Positions 1 to 10,413 of a DNA stretch of 64,000 nt are shown in pieces (positions within the stretch are counted from its first letter, which is position 1; every line of letters begins with the position of its first letter). Both the position numbers and the translations under genes were made by a program. Source of the stretch: Desmodus rotundus (lineage: Eukaryota; Chordata; Mammalia; Chiroptera; Phyllostomidae). The stretch covers positions 60,472,239 through 60,536,238 of the forward strand of contig NC_071389.1 in assembly GCF_022682495.2 (NCBI RefSeq), written 5' to 3'. The notes under the pieces are model-generated. The model ran no database searches. It was given only the letters and a program-made list of their open reading frames with translations, and was not told where the DNA came from.

Positions 1-268
1 CCAGCAAGGAAATAAGGCCCATATTTCTCGAAAGGAGCTAAATTCCATCAATAACAAAATAAACTTGCAAGTAGACCTTTCCAGAGACAAGCCACAGATG
101 AGGCTCCAGTCCTGACCAGCACCTTGATTGCAGCCTCACGGGAGACTCTGAAGCAGAGACTCAGCTCAGATGTGCCTGGATTCCTCACTGAGAAAATATG
201 ACATAATAAATATGAAAGTTTTCAGCTGCTGGGTTTGTGGTAATTAGTTACACAGCAAAAGATAAATG
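1..268 (+). repeat. 3' part of an old ERVL/MaLR-type LTR
   Basis: The segment ends with an AATAAA-containing stretch (gacataataaatatgaaag), a GTGGTAATTAGTTACACAGCA-like run and an AGATAAATGAAA end. These resemble the 3' ends of old mammalian LTRs, where AATAAA is followed by TGGTAATTTGTTACRCAGCA. The 5' boundary lies outside the window. The family was assigned from memory of the consensus pattern, so the subfamily is uncertain. Confidence 0.42.
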
Positions 269-1108
269 AAACCTGTTTTTATTGAATGTGCAATAAGTAG
301 TGCTCTCACAGACAAAACTTCAGACCACAAGGCACCGATGGTGAATGCTATAAACCACCAAGGAGGAAATAATACTAATCTTACAAAAACTTATTTCAGA
401 ATACAGAGGAGGAAGAAATACTTATCGACTGATTTTATTAGGCCAGCATAACCTTGAAATTAAGATCTAACAAAAAGGTCACAAGAGATGAAAAATCCAG
501 CTGATATCCTTCTTGAAGATAGATATAAAAGGTTAACAAAATATTAGCAAATCAAACCCAGAAATATATATTAAAAGGAAGTTGCCTCATGACCAAGTGA
601 GTTTATTCCGGGAAAGAAGGCTGGATCAGTATTCAAAGCAATCAGTGTGATTCACACGAACAAAATAAATGGGAAAAAATGATCTTAATAGAAGCAGAAA
701 ACAAATTTACAACACCTATCTATGATAAAACTCTCAGCCAACTAAATGGGAATTTTCTCATCCTGATAAAGACACCTAACAAACACATAGAGGTAACGTT
801 ATGGGTAATGGTTAAAGGTTAAGAGTGGAGGCAAGGCAAATATGATTGCTCGCACTACTTCTTCACGACATTATGTTGGAACTTCTGACTACAGCAATAA
901 AGGAGGATAAATACATAACAGAAATGCATATTTCAAAAATAATAAAACTGGAATTATTCATAGACATTATGATTCTGTACATAAAGAACCTTACAAAATC
1001 TACCCAAAAAGTTGACAATAACTGATAAGTGGATTTTGTAAAATTGCAGAATATAAATCAATATTTAAAAATCAATTTTATTTCTATATACTAGCGATGA
1101 ACAATGAG
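269..1108 (+). repeat. Old L1 (L1M-type) ORF2 relic, part 1
   Basis: Sense-strand L1 ORF2 sequence is recognisable by its order of motifs: aggccagcataacctt, aacaaaatattagcaaatc, catgaccaagtgagtttattcc and ataaaactctcagccaacta. These correspond to the reverse-transcriptase region. Many stop codons and indels show an old dead copy. The exact 5' boundary (somewhere between 269 and 370) is unclear. The same element resumes at 1357 and 3204 after two younger insertions. Confidence 0.75.
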
Positions 1109-1120
1109 AGCATGAAATTT

Positions 1121-1343
1121 ATTTTTTTAATTTTATTTTTATTTTTTAAGATTTTATTTACAGAGAGAGGAAAGGGAGGGAGAAAAAGAGGGAAAGAAAC
1201 ATCAGATGTGTGAGAGAAACATCAATCAGTGGCCTAGGGACCTGGCCTGCAACACAGCCATGTGCCCTGACCAGGAACCAAACTGGCAAACTTTCAGTTG
1301 GCAGGCCAGCGTTCAACCCACTGAACCACACCACCCAGGGCTG
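1121..1343 (-). mobile_element. VES-type bat SINE
   Basis: On the minus strand this reads CCAGCCCTGGGTGGTGTGG, TTCAGTGGGTTGAACG (A-box region), GGTTCCTGGTCAGGGCACA (B-box side), then a TTTCTC/CTCTCTCT pyrimidine-rich part and an A-rich tail at the left end. It is a complete tRNA-derived SINE. A 13-bp target duplication flanks it: gagcatgaaattt at 1108-1120 and gagcacgaaattt at 1344-1356, one mismatch. It interrupts the older L1. Confidence 0.9.
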
Positions 1344-1356
1344 GAGCACGAAATTT

Positions 1357-2344
1357 TAAAAACGCGATTTACAATAGTACTAAAATATATCAAGTACCTA
1401 GGAAAAACATTAAAGAATATGTTCAAGAGGGCTACCCCAAATACTATAAAATACAGGTGAGAAAAGTTAAAGATATAAATAAACAGATATATATATCATG
1501 TTTATGAATTGCAAAACTCATAGTGTTATAATTCCCATTCTTCCCAAAGTTATCTGTCTTCAGTGCAATACCTATCAAAATCCCATCACGCTTTTTTGAA
1601 GCAACTGACAAGTTAATTCTAAATCTTATATGGAATGCGATAATCTAGAACAGTATACATAACATTCAAAAGAAGAATAACTTGAAGGACTTACACTAGC
1701 TGATCCTAACACTTATTATAAAACAAAATAATCAAGACACTGTGGTATGAACACAGAATATCAAATCAATGGAAAAGTGATTCAAGATATAGAACCTCAC
1801 GTAGGAGGTCACTTGATTCTTCACCACAGTGCCAGGTTAAGGGGTCAAAGATATCTTTTTAACAAATTGTGCTCAACTAGATAACTGTATGACAAAATCA
1901 CAATAAATCTGAATCCTAACTTTGCTCCATACAGAAAAATTAATTTTAACTGGGTCATAGGCCTAAACAAAAATCCCAGAACCATGAAGCTTCTAAAAGA
2001 AAACGTAGACACAAGAGAATGTCATTACAACCTTCAGTAGGAGGAAGATTTCTTGGACAGGACTCAAGAAGCTGTAACCATAAAAGAAAAAATGATAAAT
2101 TCAACTTCATTAAAATGAGTTTTTTATGCTTATTAAAAAAACACCATTAAGAAAATAAATAAGCAAATCACAAATGAGAAAAATATTTGGAATACATAGT
2201 TTTAAAAAGTCATATATAAAGTAAGTATATAAAGTAAGTATATAAAGAATATATAAAGAACTCATGCAAATCAATAATAAAAAGATAAACAACTATTTTA
2301 AAAAACCAAAACACTGAGACACTCTATAAAAGAAGATATACTGA
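1357..2344 (+). repeat. Old L1 (L1M-type) ORF2 relic, part 2
   Basis: This continues the L1 relic after the SINE. Recognisable ORF2 stretches include aagtacctaggaaaaac, caatacctatcaaaatccc, ggaatgcgataatctaga and accatgaagcttctaaaaga. It contains a small tandem repeat of a GTAAGTATATAAA unit at 2212-2258. The frame is broken throughout. It ends where the solo LTR enters. Confidence 0.75.
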
Positions 2345-3203
2345 TGCAGTCACGGGCAAGCAGTGTCCGAGGCGTTGTGGCTGAGATGAGACTAATTCCC
2401 ATGGACTACCGAGTCCTGTGGAGGAAAAGGGATGGCAAGGCCACTCTCTCAAGAGGAGAGCAACCCGACCCTTGCCTTGACAGGCTTTTATTGGCTTAAT
2501 TTGCATAGGAATACAGGGCATATATGGAAAACTCATCAATCATTGTCAGGCAGAAATGATCAAACAATAGATAACATTCAAAGAACTATGAGGGCTTATT
2601 TAGAGTCAGGGTCAGATGGCTAAAGGGTGATAAAACTTTGGGGAAACAAGCTCATTTTAGGCTTGGATCCTTATCATTTAAATTGAGGGTATTAGTAAAG
2701 CAGGTTTCACAGGATTTTATGCATTCTTTCTCAGGCCTGAGCGCCCCAGGGAACCCACCCTTTCCAGGACAGGACCACACCCACCTCCGGCATTGTTTCA
2801 GCTTTAAGGCATTGTTTCAGGCTTAAATCAGGGAGGGGGAGTAAGACAGCCAAGAGATTAGGGGACTTCTTGCAGACAGAATGAGGACTCAGGCTATGTC
2901 AAAGCCAAGGGACAAGGGTCCATCACCCCCTTTTTCTATAGCCCCCCAAGTCCTTCCCTGAGGGCCCCTTTTGTGACCATGCCTGTCTTAGGTCTTCCCT
3001 CCTTTGAGGAATCTTACCTGTCATTGGCTAACCAGTCATCCACCCCAAGGCCAAGCAGGGTGAAGTGAAAGGGGGCAGAGGCAGCACCCCTACCAGGAAG
3101 ATAAGCTTTGTCTCCTAAATTGCTTATGATCCCAAGGTCTTTTTACTCAGCCTTAGCCACCAGGGATTACAGCTTTTGAAACCAGGCAGGGAGGTTCCCA
3201 ACA
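2345..3203 (-). mobile_element. Solo ERV LTR, class II (ERV2/IAP)-like
   Basis: Read on the minus strand, the element begins TGTTGGGAACCTCCCTGCC and ends CCCGTGACTGCA, which fits the TG...CA ends of an LTR. It carries an AATAAA polyadenylation signal (plus strand 2487-2492) about 150 bases before its 3' end. L1 sequence lies on both sides, and no gag, pol or env sequence is present, so it is a solo LTR left by LTR-LTR recombination. The class II assignment rests on the TGTTGGGAA start and general layout and is not certain. I could not find a clean 6-bp target duplication, so the boundaries may be off by a few bases. Confidence 0.62.
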
Positions 3204-3925
3204 ATAAACAAGTGACCAATAAGCAACCATCAGTGCTCAACATCAGGAGAATAAAATTCAATCCACAATATGATAGTACTTCAAGCCCACTATAATGAGT
3301 AAAATTTAAAAGATTGAAAAAGACAAATGTAAGTGAAGATGTAGAACTAGAGCTCTTGTATGGGAGGAATTGAAAATGACACAACCATTTTAAAGAGCTC
3401 TGTGGCAGTTTCTTAGAAAGTTAAACATACATTTATCCTCCAAACCTGGAATTCCATACTAGGCCTAACCAAAAGGATATGAATTTTATCCACAGGAACA
3501 ATTGTACTAGACTGTCAATAGGCCAAAAGCTGGAAACAACTGAAATGTCCATAACAAAACAATGGATAATTACATTGTATTATATTCATAATAGGGAATA
3601 CTACATAGAAATAAAATAATGAAGTACAAATTCAAGAAACAAGTGAATTTCAAAAACTTAAAAATGAGAAAAAGAATCCCTGTGCAAAAATATACTCCAT
3701 GTTTTCACAAAACCAGTCTAGGGAGATAGAAGTAGGAAGTGGTTAAATTCAGGTATGGGGAGGGAATTGACTTAAAAGAAAACTTTTGGGATTGTGAAAA
3801 TGTTCATTTTGTGTATGTGTGTGGAAGTAACACTTACAGGTTTGGAAAGAACTGTCAAAACTCATCAAATGAGTAACTAAGATGTGTACGTCGTACTGTA
3901 TTTTAATTAAATGTCAACTAAAAAT
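3204..3925 (+). repeat. Old L1 (L1M-type) 3' end and 3' UTR
   Basis: The L1 resumes with accaataagcaaccatcagt (ORF2 C-terminal region) and runs into a 3' UTR with gatagaagtaggaagtggtt, actgtcaaaactcatcaaatg and a tail near gtcaactaaaaattttaaa. It is heavily mutated. Together with 269-1108 and 1357-2344 it makes one 5'-truncated L1 copy. Confidence 0.72.
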
Positions 3926-4395
3926 TTTAAATTCCAAATCAACAAGCATATATTGAAAACCTATTATTTAGAATATACAGTGCTATACTATGAAAATACA
4001 GTATTTTTGAAATTATAGCCAGGAAACCATATTTCTGTCAGCATTAATTAGTTATAGAAGTTTTAACAAACCTCTATAGTCAAAACTAATGCACAATTGG
4101 GAAATATTTTTGTTCTTAAGACTCTGAAGAAAAAAACAACTAGAATCATTCCTAAAGAATAAACATCAACCCCTCGCAAAAGAAAATTAGTTTCCTTGAA
4201 ATGAAAAATCCAGTGCATTCAATCAGGTGGAAAATATCAGAAGTAAACAAAAGACCAACAGGGCAGAGACCATAAGCTCATCACACAAGGGCACTTTGGC
4301 TAGGATGCCTTGTGACCTCTCTTAGTCATAAAGTGACTGATTTATAATTGTCACTCATTGCTTCCAGCATTTTCCTCCCAAAGACCATGGCTTAA
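3926..4395. other. Unassigned AT-rich DNA
   Basis: No gene or repeat recognised. The stretch is AT-rich, with no long open frame and no clear splice-site pair. Confidence 0.4.
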
Positions 4396-4750
4396 TCCAA
4401 TTAGGACTCACTTTGGTATTATGATTTATATATTGCTCCTATATATTTGGTCTTTGTCCACAGTTCCTGCCTACAGCTCCCAAAAACCAAAAGAGTTGAT
4501 TCCACTGAAGGGAGATTTGCTAGAATGGCTCTGGCTTACAAAACATGCGGTTTGGGAAAAGAAAGAATTAAAGGGTAGAGGATGAGGAGGCTTTCATTCT
4601 TGGGTGGCCACCTGCCAATGGAGCAGCAACTTTACTGAAATCAGTTACTAAAGGTGAAAGTTTCCAATGGAATTTAGAGATGGATCCAACTCCTGGGGAG
4701 TCAGTTCAATTAATGCATCAGAAAATGAAGACTAACACGAAAAAAGCAAA
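4396..4750 (+). repeat. ERVL-type old LTR fragment (5' part)
   Basis: It contains tatatatttggtctttgtcc, cagctcccaaaaacc, caactcctggggagtcagtt and aatgcatcaga, all characteristic of one old mammalian LTR family. The same family occurs at 8086-9085 in this window. The U5 part with the polyadenylation signal is missing. An inverted L1 begins about 60 bases after its right end. The ERVL class is inferred from memory of the family. Confidence 0.5.
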
Positions 4751-4809
4751 ATATTCAATCCCTTGGTTATTGTTATCTGTAATAGCTAAAATGAGCGTTA
4801 AAGATAGTA

Positions 4810-5557
4810 GTAGGTTGTCTTTTACTTTTGATGATGGTTTCTTTAGCTGTGCAGAAGCTTTTTAATTTGGCATAGTCCCATTTGCTTATTTTCTCTTTAT
4901 TTCCCTTGTCCTAGGAGATATATCAACAAAAATAGTGCTATGCGAGATATCTGAAATTTCACTGCTTATTGTTTTCCACTAGGATTTTTATGGTGTCATA
5001 ACTTATATTTAAGTCTTGTATTCATTTTGAGTTTATTCTGGTGTATGGTATAAGTTGATGGTCTAGTTTCATGTTTTTGCATGTACCTGTCCAGTTCTCC
5101 CAACACCATTTATTGAAGAGACTGTCTTTACTCCATTGTATGCTGCTGCCCCCTTTGTCAAATATTAATTGACCATAGAGACTTGGATTTATTTCTGGGA
5201 TCTCTATTCTTTTCCATTGGTCTATGTGTCTTTTCTTATGCCAGTACCAGACTATTTTGATTATAGTGGCCTTGTAGTATAGTTTGATATCAGGTATTAT
5301 GATCCTTCCAACTTGGTTCTTCTTTCTAAAAATTACTGAGGCTATTCAGGGCCTTTTTTGGTTCCATATAAATTTTTGGAATATTTGTTCTGGATCTTTG
5401 AAATATACCATTGCTATCCAATAGGAGTTGCATTGAATCTATAGATTGCTTTGGGTAGTACAGACATTTTAATGGTGTAAAATTCTTCCACATGAATACA
5501 GTATATGCTTCCACTTATTTGTATCTTCCTCAATTTCTTTCTTCAGTGTCCTATACA
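4810..5557 (-). mobile_element. L1 copy, 5'-inverted segment (ORF2)
   Basis: Antisense L1 ORF2: tagctgtgcagaagcttttt, tgggatctctattcttttcc, ttgcattgaatctatagatt and ttgctttgggtagta are typical minus-strand ORF2 phrases. The segment's sense 3' end (near 4810) is directly followed, in L1 coordinates, by the first bases of the forward segment at 5558. That is the arrangement made by twin priming (5' inversion) during one L1 insertion. Confidence 0.85.
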
Positions 5558-6557
5558 TATGGGAGAACGTATTTGCCAATAATGCATTGGACAAGAATTT
5601 AATCTCTGAAACATATAAAGAACTTATATGGCTCAACACTAGGAAGACAAATACTCCAATTAAAAAATGGGCAAAGGATCTTAGTAGACATTTCTCCAAG
5701 GAGGGCATACAGATGGCCCATAGACACAGGAGAAAATACTCAACATCACTGGCCATCAGAGAGATGTAAATTAAAACTGCAGTGAGATATCACTTCACTC
5801 CTGTCAGAATGGTTACCTTAATAAATCAACAAACAACAAGGCTGGCGAGGATGTGGAAAAAAGCAAACGCTAGTGCCCTGTTGGTGGGAACACAGACTGG
5901 TGCAGCCACTGTGGTAAACAGTACCTACATGTTTGAAAATTTGAAATCTCCTCAAAAAACTAAACATGCAACTATCTTTTGACCCAGGAATTCCACTGCT
6001 GGGAATATATCTTAAGAATCCCGAAACACCAACTCAAAAGAATGCATGCACCCCCATGTTCATAGCAGAGCTATTATAATAGCCAAGATTTGGAAACAGC
6101 TTAAGTGCCCATCAGTAGATGAGTGGATTAAAAAAATAACTCTGGTTCACCTACACAATGGAATCCTACATAGCATGAAGAAAGAGGGAATTCCTCTTTT
6201 GTGAAAGCATGGATTGAACTGGAAACTATTATGCTGAGTCAAATAAGCCAATTGGTGAAAGATAAATACTGTATTATCTCACTTATAGGAAGAATCTAAT
6301 GAACAAAATAAACTAATGAACAAAATAGAACCAGAAGAATGGAAACATGGAACAGACTGACAGCTGCAAGTGGGGAGGGAGGAGGTGGGGCCTGATTGAG
6401 AGATGGTGAAGGGATTAATAAAAGGACATACATGAAGGACCCATGAACATGGACAACCGTGAGGGGACTGATTATGGAAGTGGGGAGTGAGATGGGTAGA
6501 TGGGGGCAAACAGGGAAAATATAGGACAATTGTAACAGCATAAACAATTTTTTAAAA
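5558..6557 (+). mobile_element. L1 copy, forward 3' segment (ORF2 end and 3' UTR)
   Basis: Sense L1 from tatgggagaacgtatttgcc through the Cys-rich ORF2 C-terminus (cgaggatgtggaaaa) to the end of ORF2 and a purine-rich 3' UTR (agtggggagggaggaggtgg), ending near aacaattttttaaaaatt. Open frames are short (the longest is about 66 codons), so the copy is dead. It forms one insertion with 4810-5557. A clear target duplication was not found. Confidence 0.85.
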
Positions 6558-6561
6558 ATTA

Positions 6562-6775
6562 GCCATGGCTGGTGTGGCTCAGTGGATTGAGTGCCAGCCT
6601 GTGAACCAAAGGGTCACTGGTTCAATTCCTAGTCAGAGCACATGCCTGGGTTGCAAGTCAGGTCTCCAGTAGGGAATGCACAAGAAGCAACCACATATTG
6701 ATATTTCTCTCCCTCTCTTTCTCCTTCCTTTCCCCTCTCTCTAAAAAATAAATAAATAAAATCTTTTAAAAAAAG
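6562..6775 (+). mobile_element. VES-type bat SINE
   Basis: It starts GCCATGGCTGGTGTGGCTCA, has an A-box-like GTGGCTCAGTGGATTGAG, a B-box region GGTTCAATTCC, the CCCTCTCTTTCTCC pyrimidine block and the tail CTCTCTAAAAAATAAATAAA. It sits immediately after the 3' end of the inverted L1, so it probably inserted into that element's A-rich tail. Confidence 0.92.
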
Positions 6776-8085
6776 AATTGGAAGAAAAAAGAAAGAAAGA
6801 AAGTATTGAATTGGGGCTTGACGCTAAACCAAGATCAGATTTGGGTCAGTCTGAGCAATGACCACTAGCCTCAAAGCTGCCTAGAAAGAGAAAAATCATG
6901 CAGATGCAACAGAAAGTACATCCAAGACCTTCACTCACAAAAAAGGTAGTCACTGGGGAGAAAGGGCTCAACCAAGAAATTACTGAAACCAGGGAGGATA
7001 GTGTGAAGGAGTTGTTCTGTTTTGTAGATTGGTATCATCAGCCCTCTGAGGAACCTTTACTGACGTGGCGTTTTCATTTCTTCAGACCAAGAACACATGT
7101 ATGATCTCCAATAATAGGCAGAGAGATATTTTCCTCCAAGTCATAGTTTTAATAGAGAATTGAAACCGGCAATTAAGACCTTGGTTGTCCAAAACGGAGG
7201 GGATAAAAGCACGAAGGGCTGACTTACACACCTTCACAAATGTGCTCACACTCAACATGAACATGAGTGGGGCTAAAGAAGTTTCCCCACTAAGAAGATC
7301 TCTCTGTTTTTCGAGTGGATCTGGGGGAAAGAGATGGGGAAGGTGCTGGCATTCTTCCTTCCCCACTCAACTCAACTTTTTTTTTTACCCCTACCTGATG
7401 CAGTGGTCACAGGACCAGGGCCACAGCTTCAAGGCTGGAAAAAAGGATGATTCCTAAGCAAGAGACTGTCACTATGTTTTTAACCTTTATGTCAAAATTC
7501 CTAAGGACCTGTTAGGACACGATGTGCCTCCACCCAATCTGGCAAAATGGGAAGGAGAGAAAGCAGGTTTACGGCCTGGTACGGAAGCAGCCCACAAGCT
7601 CTGCAGTCATGTAACTTCACTCACCTGAATAGAAGTGGACTGAGGGGGAGGCACCTGCTAGACTAGTATTGCCACCCATCGAGTAAGCAGCACAGTGGAT
7701 GACACTAACGTCTCTCCCAAAGGTGGGAAAGCTTAATATAAATAGAGAGAAGGAAAAATAGTAGCTCCGGGTAAAAATGTGAATAAATGCATTGAGTAGT
7801 GGGGGAAAGCCAATATTATACTGACACCTCGAAAGAGGTTCAGAGCAAGACATGATACTGTCTCTTAGCTTCATTATACCAGATGCCTGAGAGGGTGGAG
7901 GCATTTAGGCTGATAGCCCCCCTGCTTTTGGAACCTGACAGCATCAAACGGAAGCCTGACAACCTGAGCAGCCTCACCCTGAGAGACATTTCCTTACCAT
8001 ATGATCATACACTGGATTGTTATTAATGACTCAATGAGATTCTAGATCTTTTAACTTTTTATAGTTGTTTTTCTTATAAGGACCT
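6776..8085. other. Unassigned DNA
   Basis: It starts with a short AAAG-rich purine tract (6780-6803). The rest is mixed-composition DNA with no recognised gene or repeat. Overlapping open frames of up to 95 codons on both strands show no recognisable domain and are probably chance. Confidence 0.4.
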
Positions 8086-9085
8086 GTTCAAAGGCTGTGA
8101 TATTGTGATTTCTATATTTCTCATATATATTTGGTCTTCATCCACATTTCATCTTGGTTCGCAGCTCCCAAAACCCTTGCAATTCTTAAGCAGTGAGAGT
8201 GCTCAGGTATCTTTTGTTATGTTAATGAGGTGGCTTTTGATAAATGCCTAAGGATGGGTCAGATTGCTCAGGGAACCAACTCCATTCAACTGGGTGTGTT
8301 GAAGAGGAGTAAGGGGACTAAAACCTTTAGTCCCAGGCTCTGGCCAGGTAGCTTAGTTGGTTGGAGCATTGTCTCAGTACTCCAAGGTTGTGGATTTGAA
8401 CCCCAGGGCATGTACAAGTTATCAACCAACGAATGCATAAATAAGTGGAACAACAAATCTGTGTGAGTATCTTTCTCTCTCTTTCTTTAAAAATCAACAT
8501 TTTAAATTAATTAATTAATTAAATAAAATAAAACTTTCAGTTCCACCCCTTGACCTCTGGGGAAAGGAGAAAGGAAAGTTGCTGATAAAAACCCCAAAGG
8601 AATGGGTTTGGAGAGCTTCTTGTTGGTGAACAGATGGAGACCTTCGAAGGACATGGAAGCTCTGTACCTTATCCATACCCAGCCCAACACACCTCTTCTA
8701 CCTGGTGTTCCTGAGTTATGTCCTTTTACATAAAAACTGGTAACCTAGTGAGTAAAATGTCTCTCTGATTTCTGTGAGCTGCTCTGGCAAATTAATCAAC
8801 CCCCAGGAACAGGTCATGGGCACCTCTGAATCATAGCCAGTCCATCAGAAGTGCAGGTAACAATCTGGATTTACAGCTGGCATCCTGAGTTGAAGGGGTC
8901 ATTAGGACCTCGAATCTGCAGTCCATTGGTGAGAAGCATAGGTATGAGCCTGAGCTTGTGACTGAGTCTGACTTGGGCGTAGTCCTGTAGGATCAAGCTT
9001 TCAATCTGATCTGTAGAATCTGACACTATCCCTAGGAAGATAATGTCAGAATTGAGTTGAACCCTGTGGGTCTGAGAACTGCTTT
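8086..9085 (+). repeat. ERVL-type old LTR, near full length, split by a SINE
   Basis: It contains the same motifs as 4396-4750 (atatatttggtcttcatcc, cagctcccaaaaccctt, attgctcagggaacc), then taaaaaccccaaaggaatgg, ggagagcttcttgttgg, gagttatgtccttttacata, actggtaacctagtgag, gctctggcaaattaat and tgacactatccctagg. These are in the known family order. The polyadenylation region is mutated. A degenerate tattgggtcc-like region near 9135 could be what is left of a primer-binding site. The SINE at 8336-8530 lies inside. Confidence 0.55.
8336..8530 (+). mobile_element. Second-subfamily tRNA-derived bat SINE
   Basis: The head is GCTCTGGCCAGGTAGCTTAG, followed by TTGGTTGGAGCAT (A-box region) and GTGGATTTGAACCCC (B-box region). 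A distinctive middle reads AATGCATAAATAAGTGGAAC, then a CTCTCTCTTTCTTT block and an A/T-rich tail. It differs from the VES copies at 6562 and 22421. The likely target duplication is aaacctttagtccca (8321-8335) and aaactttcagttcca (8531-8545), with three mismatches that suit an older insertion. Confidence 0.82.
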
Positions 9086-9479
9086 GTTATATGTGAAAAG
9101 TTTCCCAATTCCTCCCCAAAACACCCATTTGAATTGGGTCCAGGAAGCAAAAAGTCAAGTAAAAAATAGTGGGAGGAGATATTCAATATACTTTCAAGAC
9201 ACTATATCAGGTAGTTTCACTGGCTCTTCACTGATTTAACTATTGCAATGAGGCTGGTGTGTGTGTGGAGAGGAGTGGGGGGGGGATTCTTTATGGAACA
9301 GTTTGAAATTAATCAAGATATCCTGATCAGTTCTCATGTGTACTTCTGTGGATTTTTTGCTGCTGCTTATTAAACATTTTCTTTTAAAATGGAATCAATT
9401 CATTCAAATATTTTCTGAGATCAAACTTAGAATAATCATTTTTCAACTATCTCTGCATTTATTTAAACATCTTTGCCAC

Positions 9480-9640
9480 CATTTATTCATATTTCCAGAG
9501 GCTCTCTTTGAGTTAGAAAACCTTGTGAGCTATTGTACAACCCACCAGGGAAACCATGAGTGCACACCACTTGGTATATAACGCACAGGTGTTCAATGAA
9601 CACCTGTTGAATGCATGAATGAACAAATGTTATGGTATAA
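9480..9640 (+). repeat. MIR/L2-like 3' fragment
   Basis: The run cacttggtatataacgcaca, ggtgttcaatgaacacctg and ttgaatgcatgaatgaaca resembles the GCACATAGTAGGTGCTCAATAAA...TTGAATGAATGAATGAA end of MIR and L2. A 9-bp inverted repeat with a one-base centre (aggtgttcaatgaacacct) falls in it. Confidence 0.4.
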
Positions 9641-9689
9641 AGAGCCAGAATTTCATAATGTCCTATCCCAAACCCAGAACATGGTTCCA

Positions 9690-9860
9690 AATAGTGTTGG
9701 AGTTCACAGCATGGGCTTTGGGATCAGTCTCCAAAGTTTTGAGTCCCAGGTTTTAACATTTTTATTAATGTGATTATGGGCAAATTTCTTAATTTTTCTG
9801 AGCCTCAATTTTATTCTTTATAAAACGGGGGTGAAAACTATTTATACCTAATAAAGTTAC
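9690..9860 (+). repeat. MIR SINE
   Basis: The order agcatgggctttgggatcag, gattatgggcaaatttctta, ttctgagcctcaattttatt, ataaaacgggggtgaaaac matches the core of the mammalian MIR consensus. It is a diverged ancient relic. Confidence 0.8.
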
Positions 9861-9979
9861 AATAAAGATGATGTGGACAAGCATTTTGCAGCTGGCCTAT
9901 AAAAATCCGTCAAGAAAAATCTGTTGCTATGACTTTCAAGGTGTTTTTCATTACTGTTTTTTACATTATTATTGTTACA

Positions 9980-10120
9980 GTATCATAGCTAAGAGCAAAA
10001 ACCCTGGAGCTAGTCTCTTGTCTTTAGTTCTCACATCGAAAAAGATGGTAATGATGATAGTGTCTACAGCATATGGTTGTTATGCAGATCAAGTAAGTTA
10101 ATAGATGACATGCCAAGAGT
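9980..10120 (+). repeat. MIR-like relic
   Basis: tagctaagagcaaaaaccct, then a short core and gatggtaatgatgatagtgt and acagcatatggttgttatg resemble MIR with its middle deleted. Confidence 0.45.
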
Positions 10121-10189
10121 AGGAAAACATCAGTAGGTTGGTTGTTCGTGTTGTTGGTGGTGGCACTACAGAACGTATCCAACTGGGGA

Positions 10190-10405
10190 AGTGTGTTTCC
10201 AGTGTTAAATGGGTTTGAATTCCAGCTCTGACCATTATTCATTGTGTTCTTGACTATTTACTATGCATTAATTAGCCACTCTATGACTCAAGTTCCTCAT
10301 GTGCAAAGATAAGATAGTAACAGTCCCATCACATGAAATCATAGTTAGGATCAAATGAAAGAATACATGTATAGCACTTTGATTAGCAACATACAGAGAA
10401 TGGAA
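10190..10405 (+). repeat. MIR SINE
   Basis: It contains tgggtttgaattccagctct, actctatgactcaagttcct, catgtgcaaagataagata and aggatcaaatgaaagaatac in MIR order. A DNA transposon inserted just beyond its 3' end. Confidence 0.7.
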
Positions 10406-10413
10406 AGCAAGTA

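Noticed and set aside
2212..2258. Short direct repeats resembling a CRISPR-like array
   Set aside because: The repeat is a simple 13-bp tandem inside an old L1 with no spacers. Arrays are not expected in a mammalian genome.
6562..6640. tRNA-like sequence with A and B boxes
   Set aside because: It is the head of a VES SINE with SINE body and tail, not a tRNA gene. The same applies to the other SINE heads.
9588..9606. 9-bp inverted repeat aggtgttcaatgaacacct
   Set aside because: Falls in a MIR/L2-like end where such a sequence arises from the CTCAATAAATG consensus by mutation; no sign of function.
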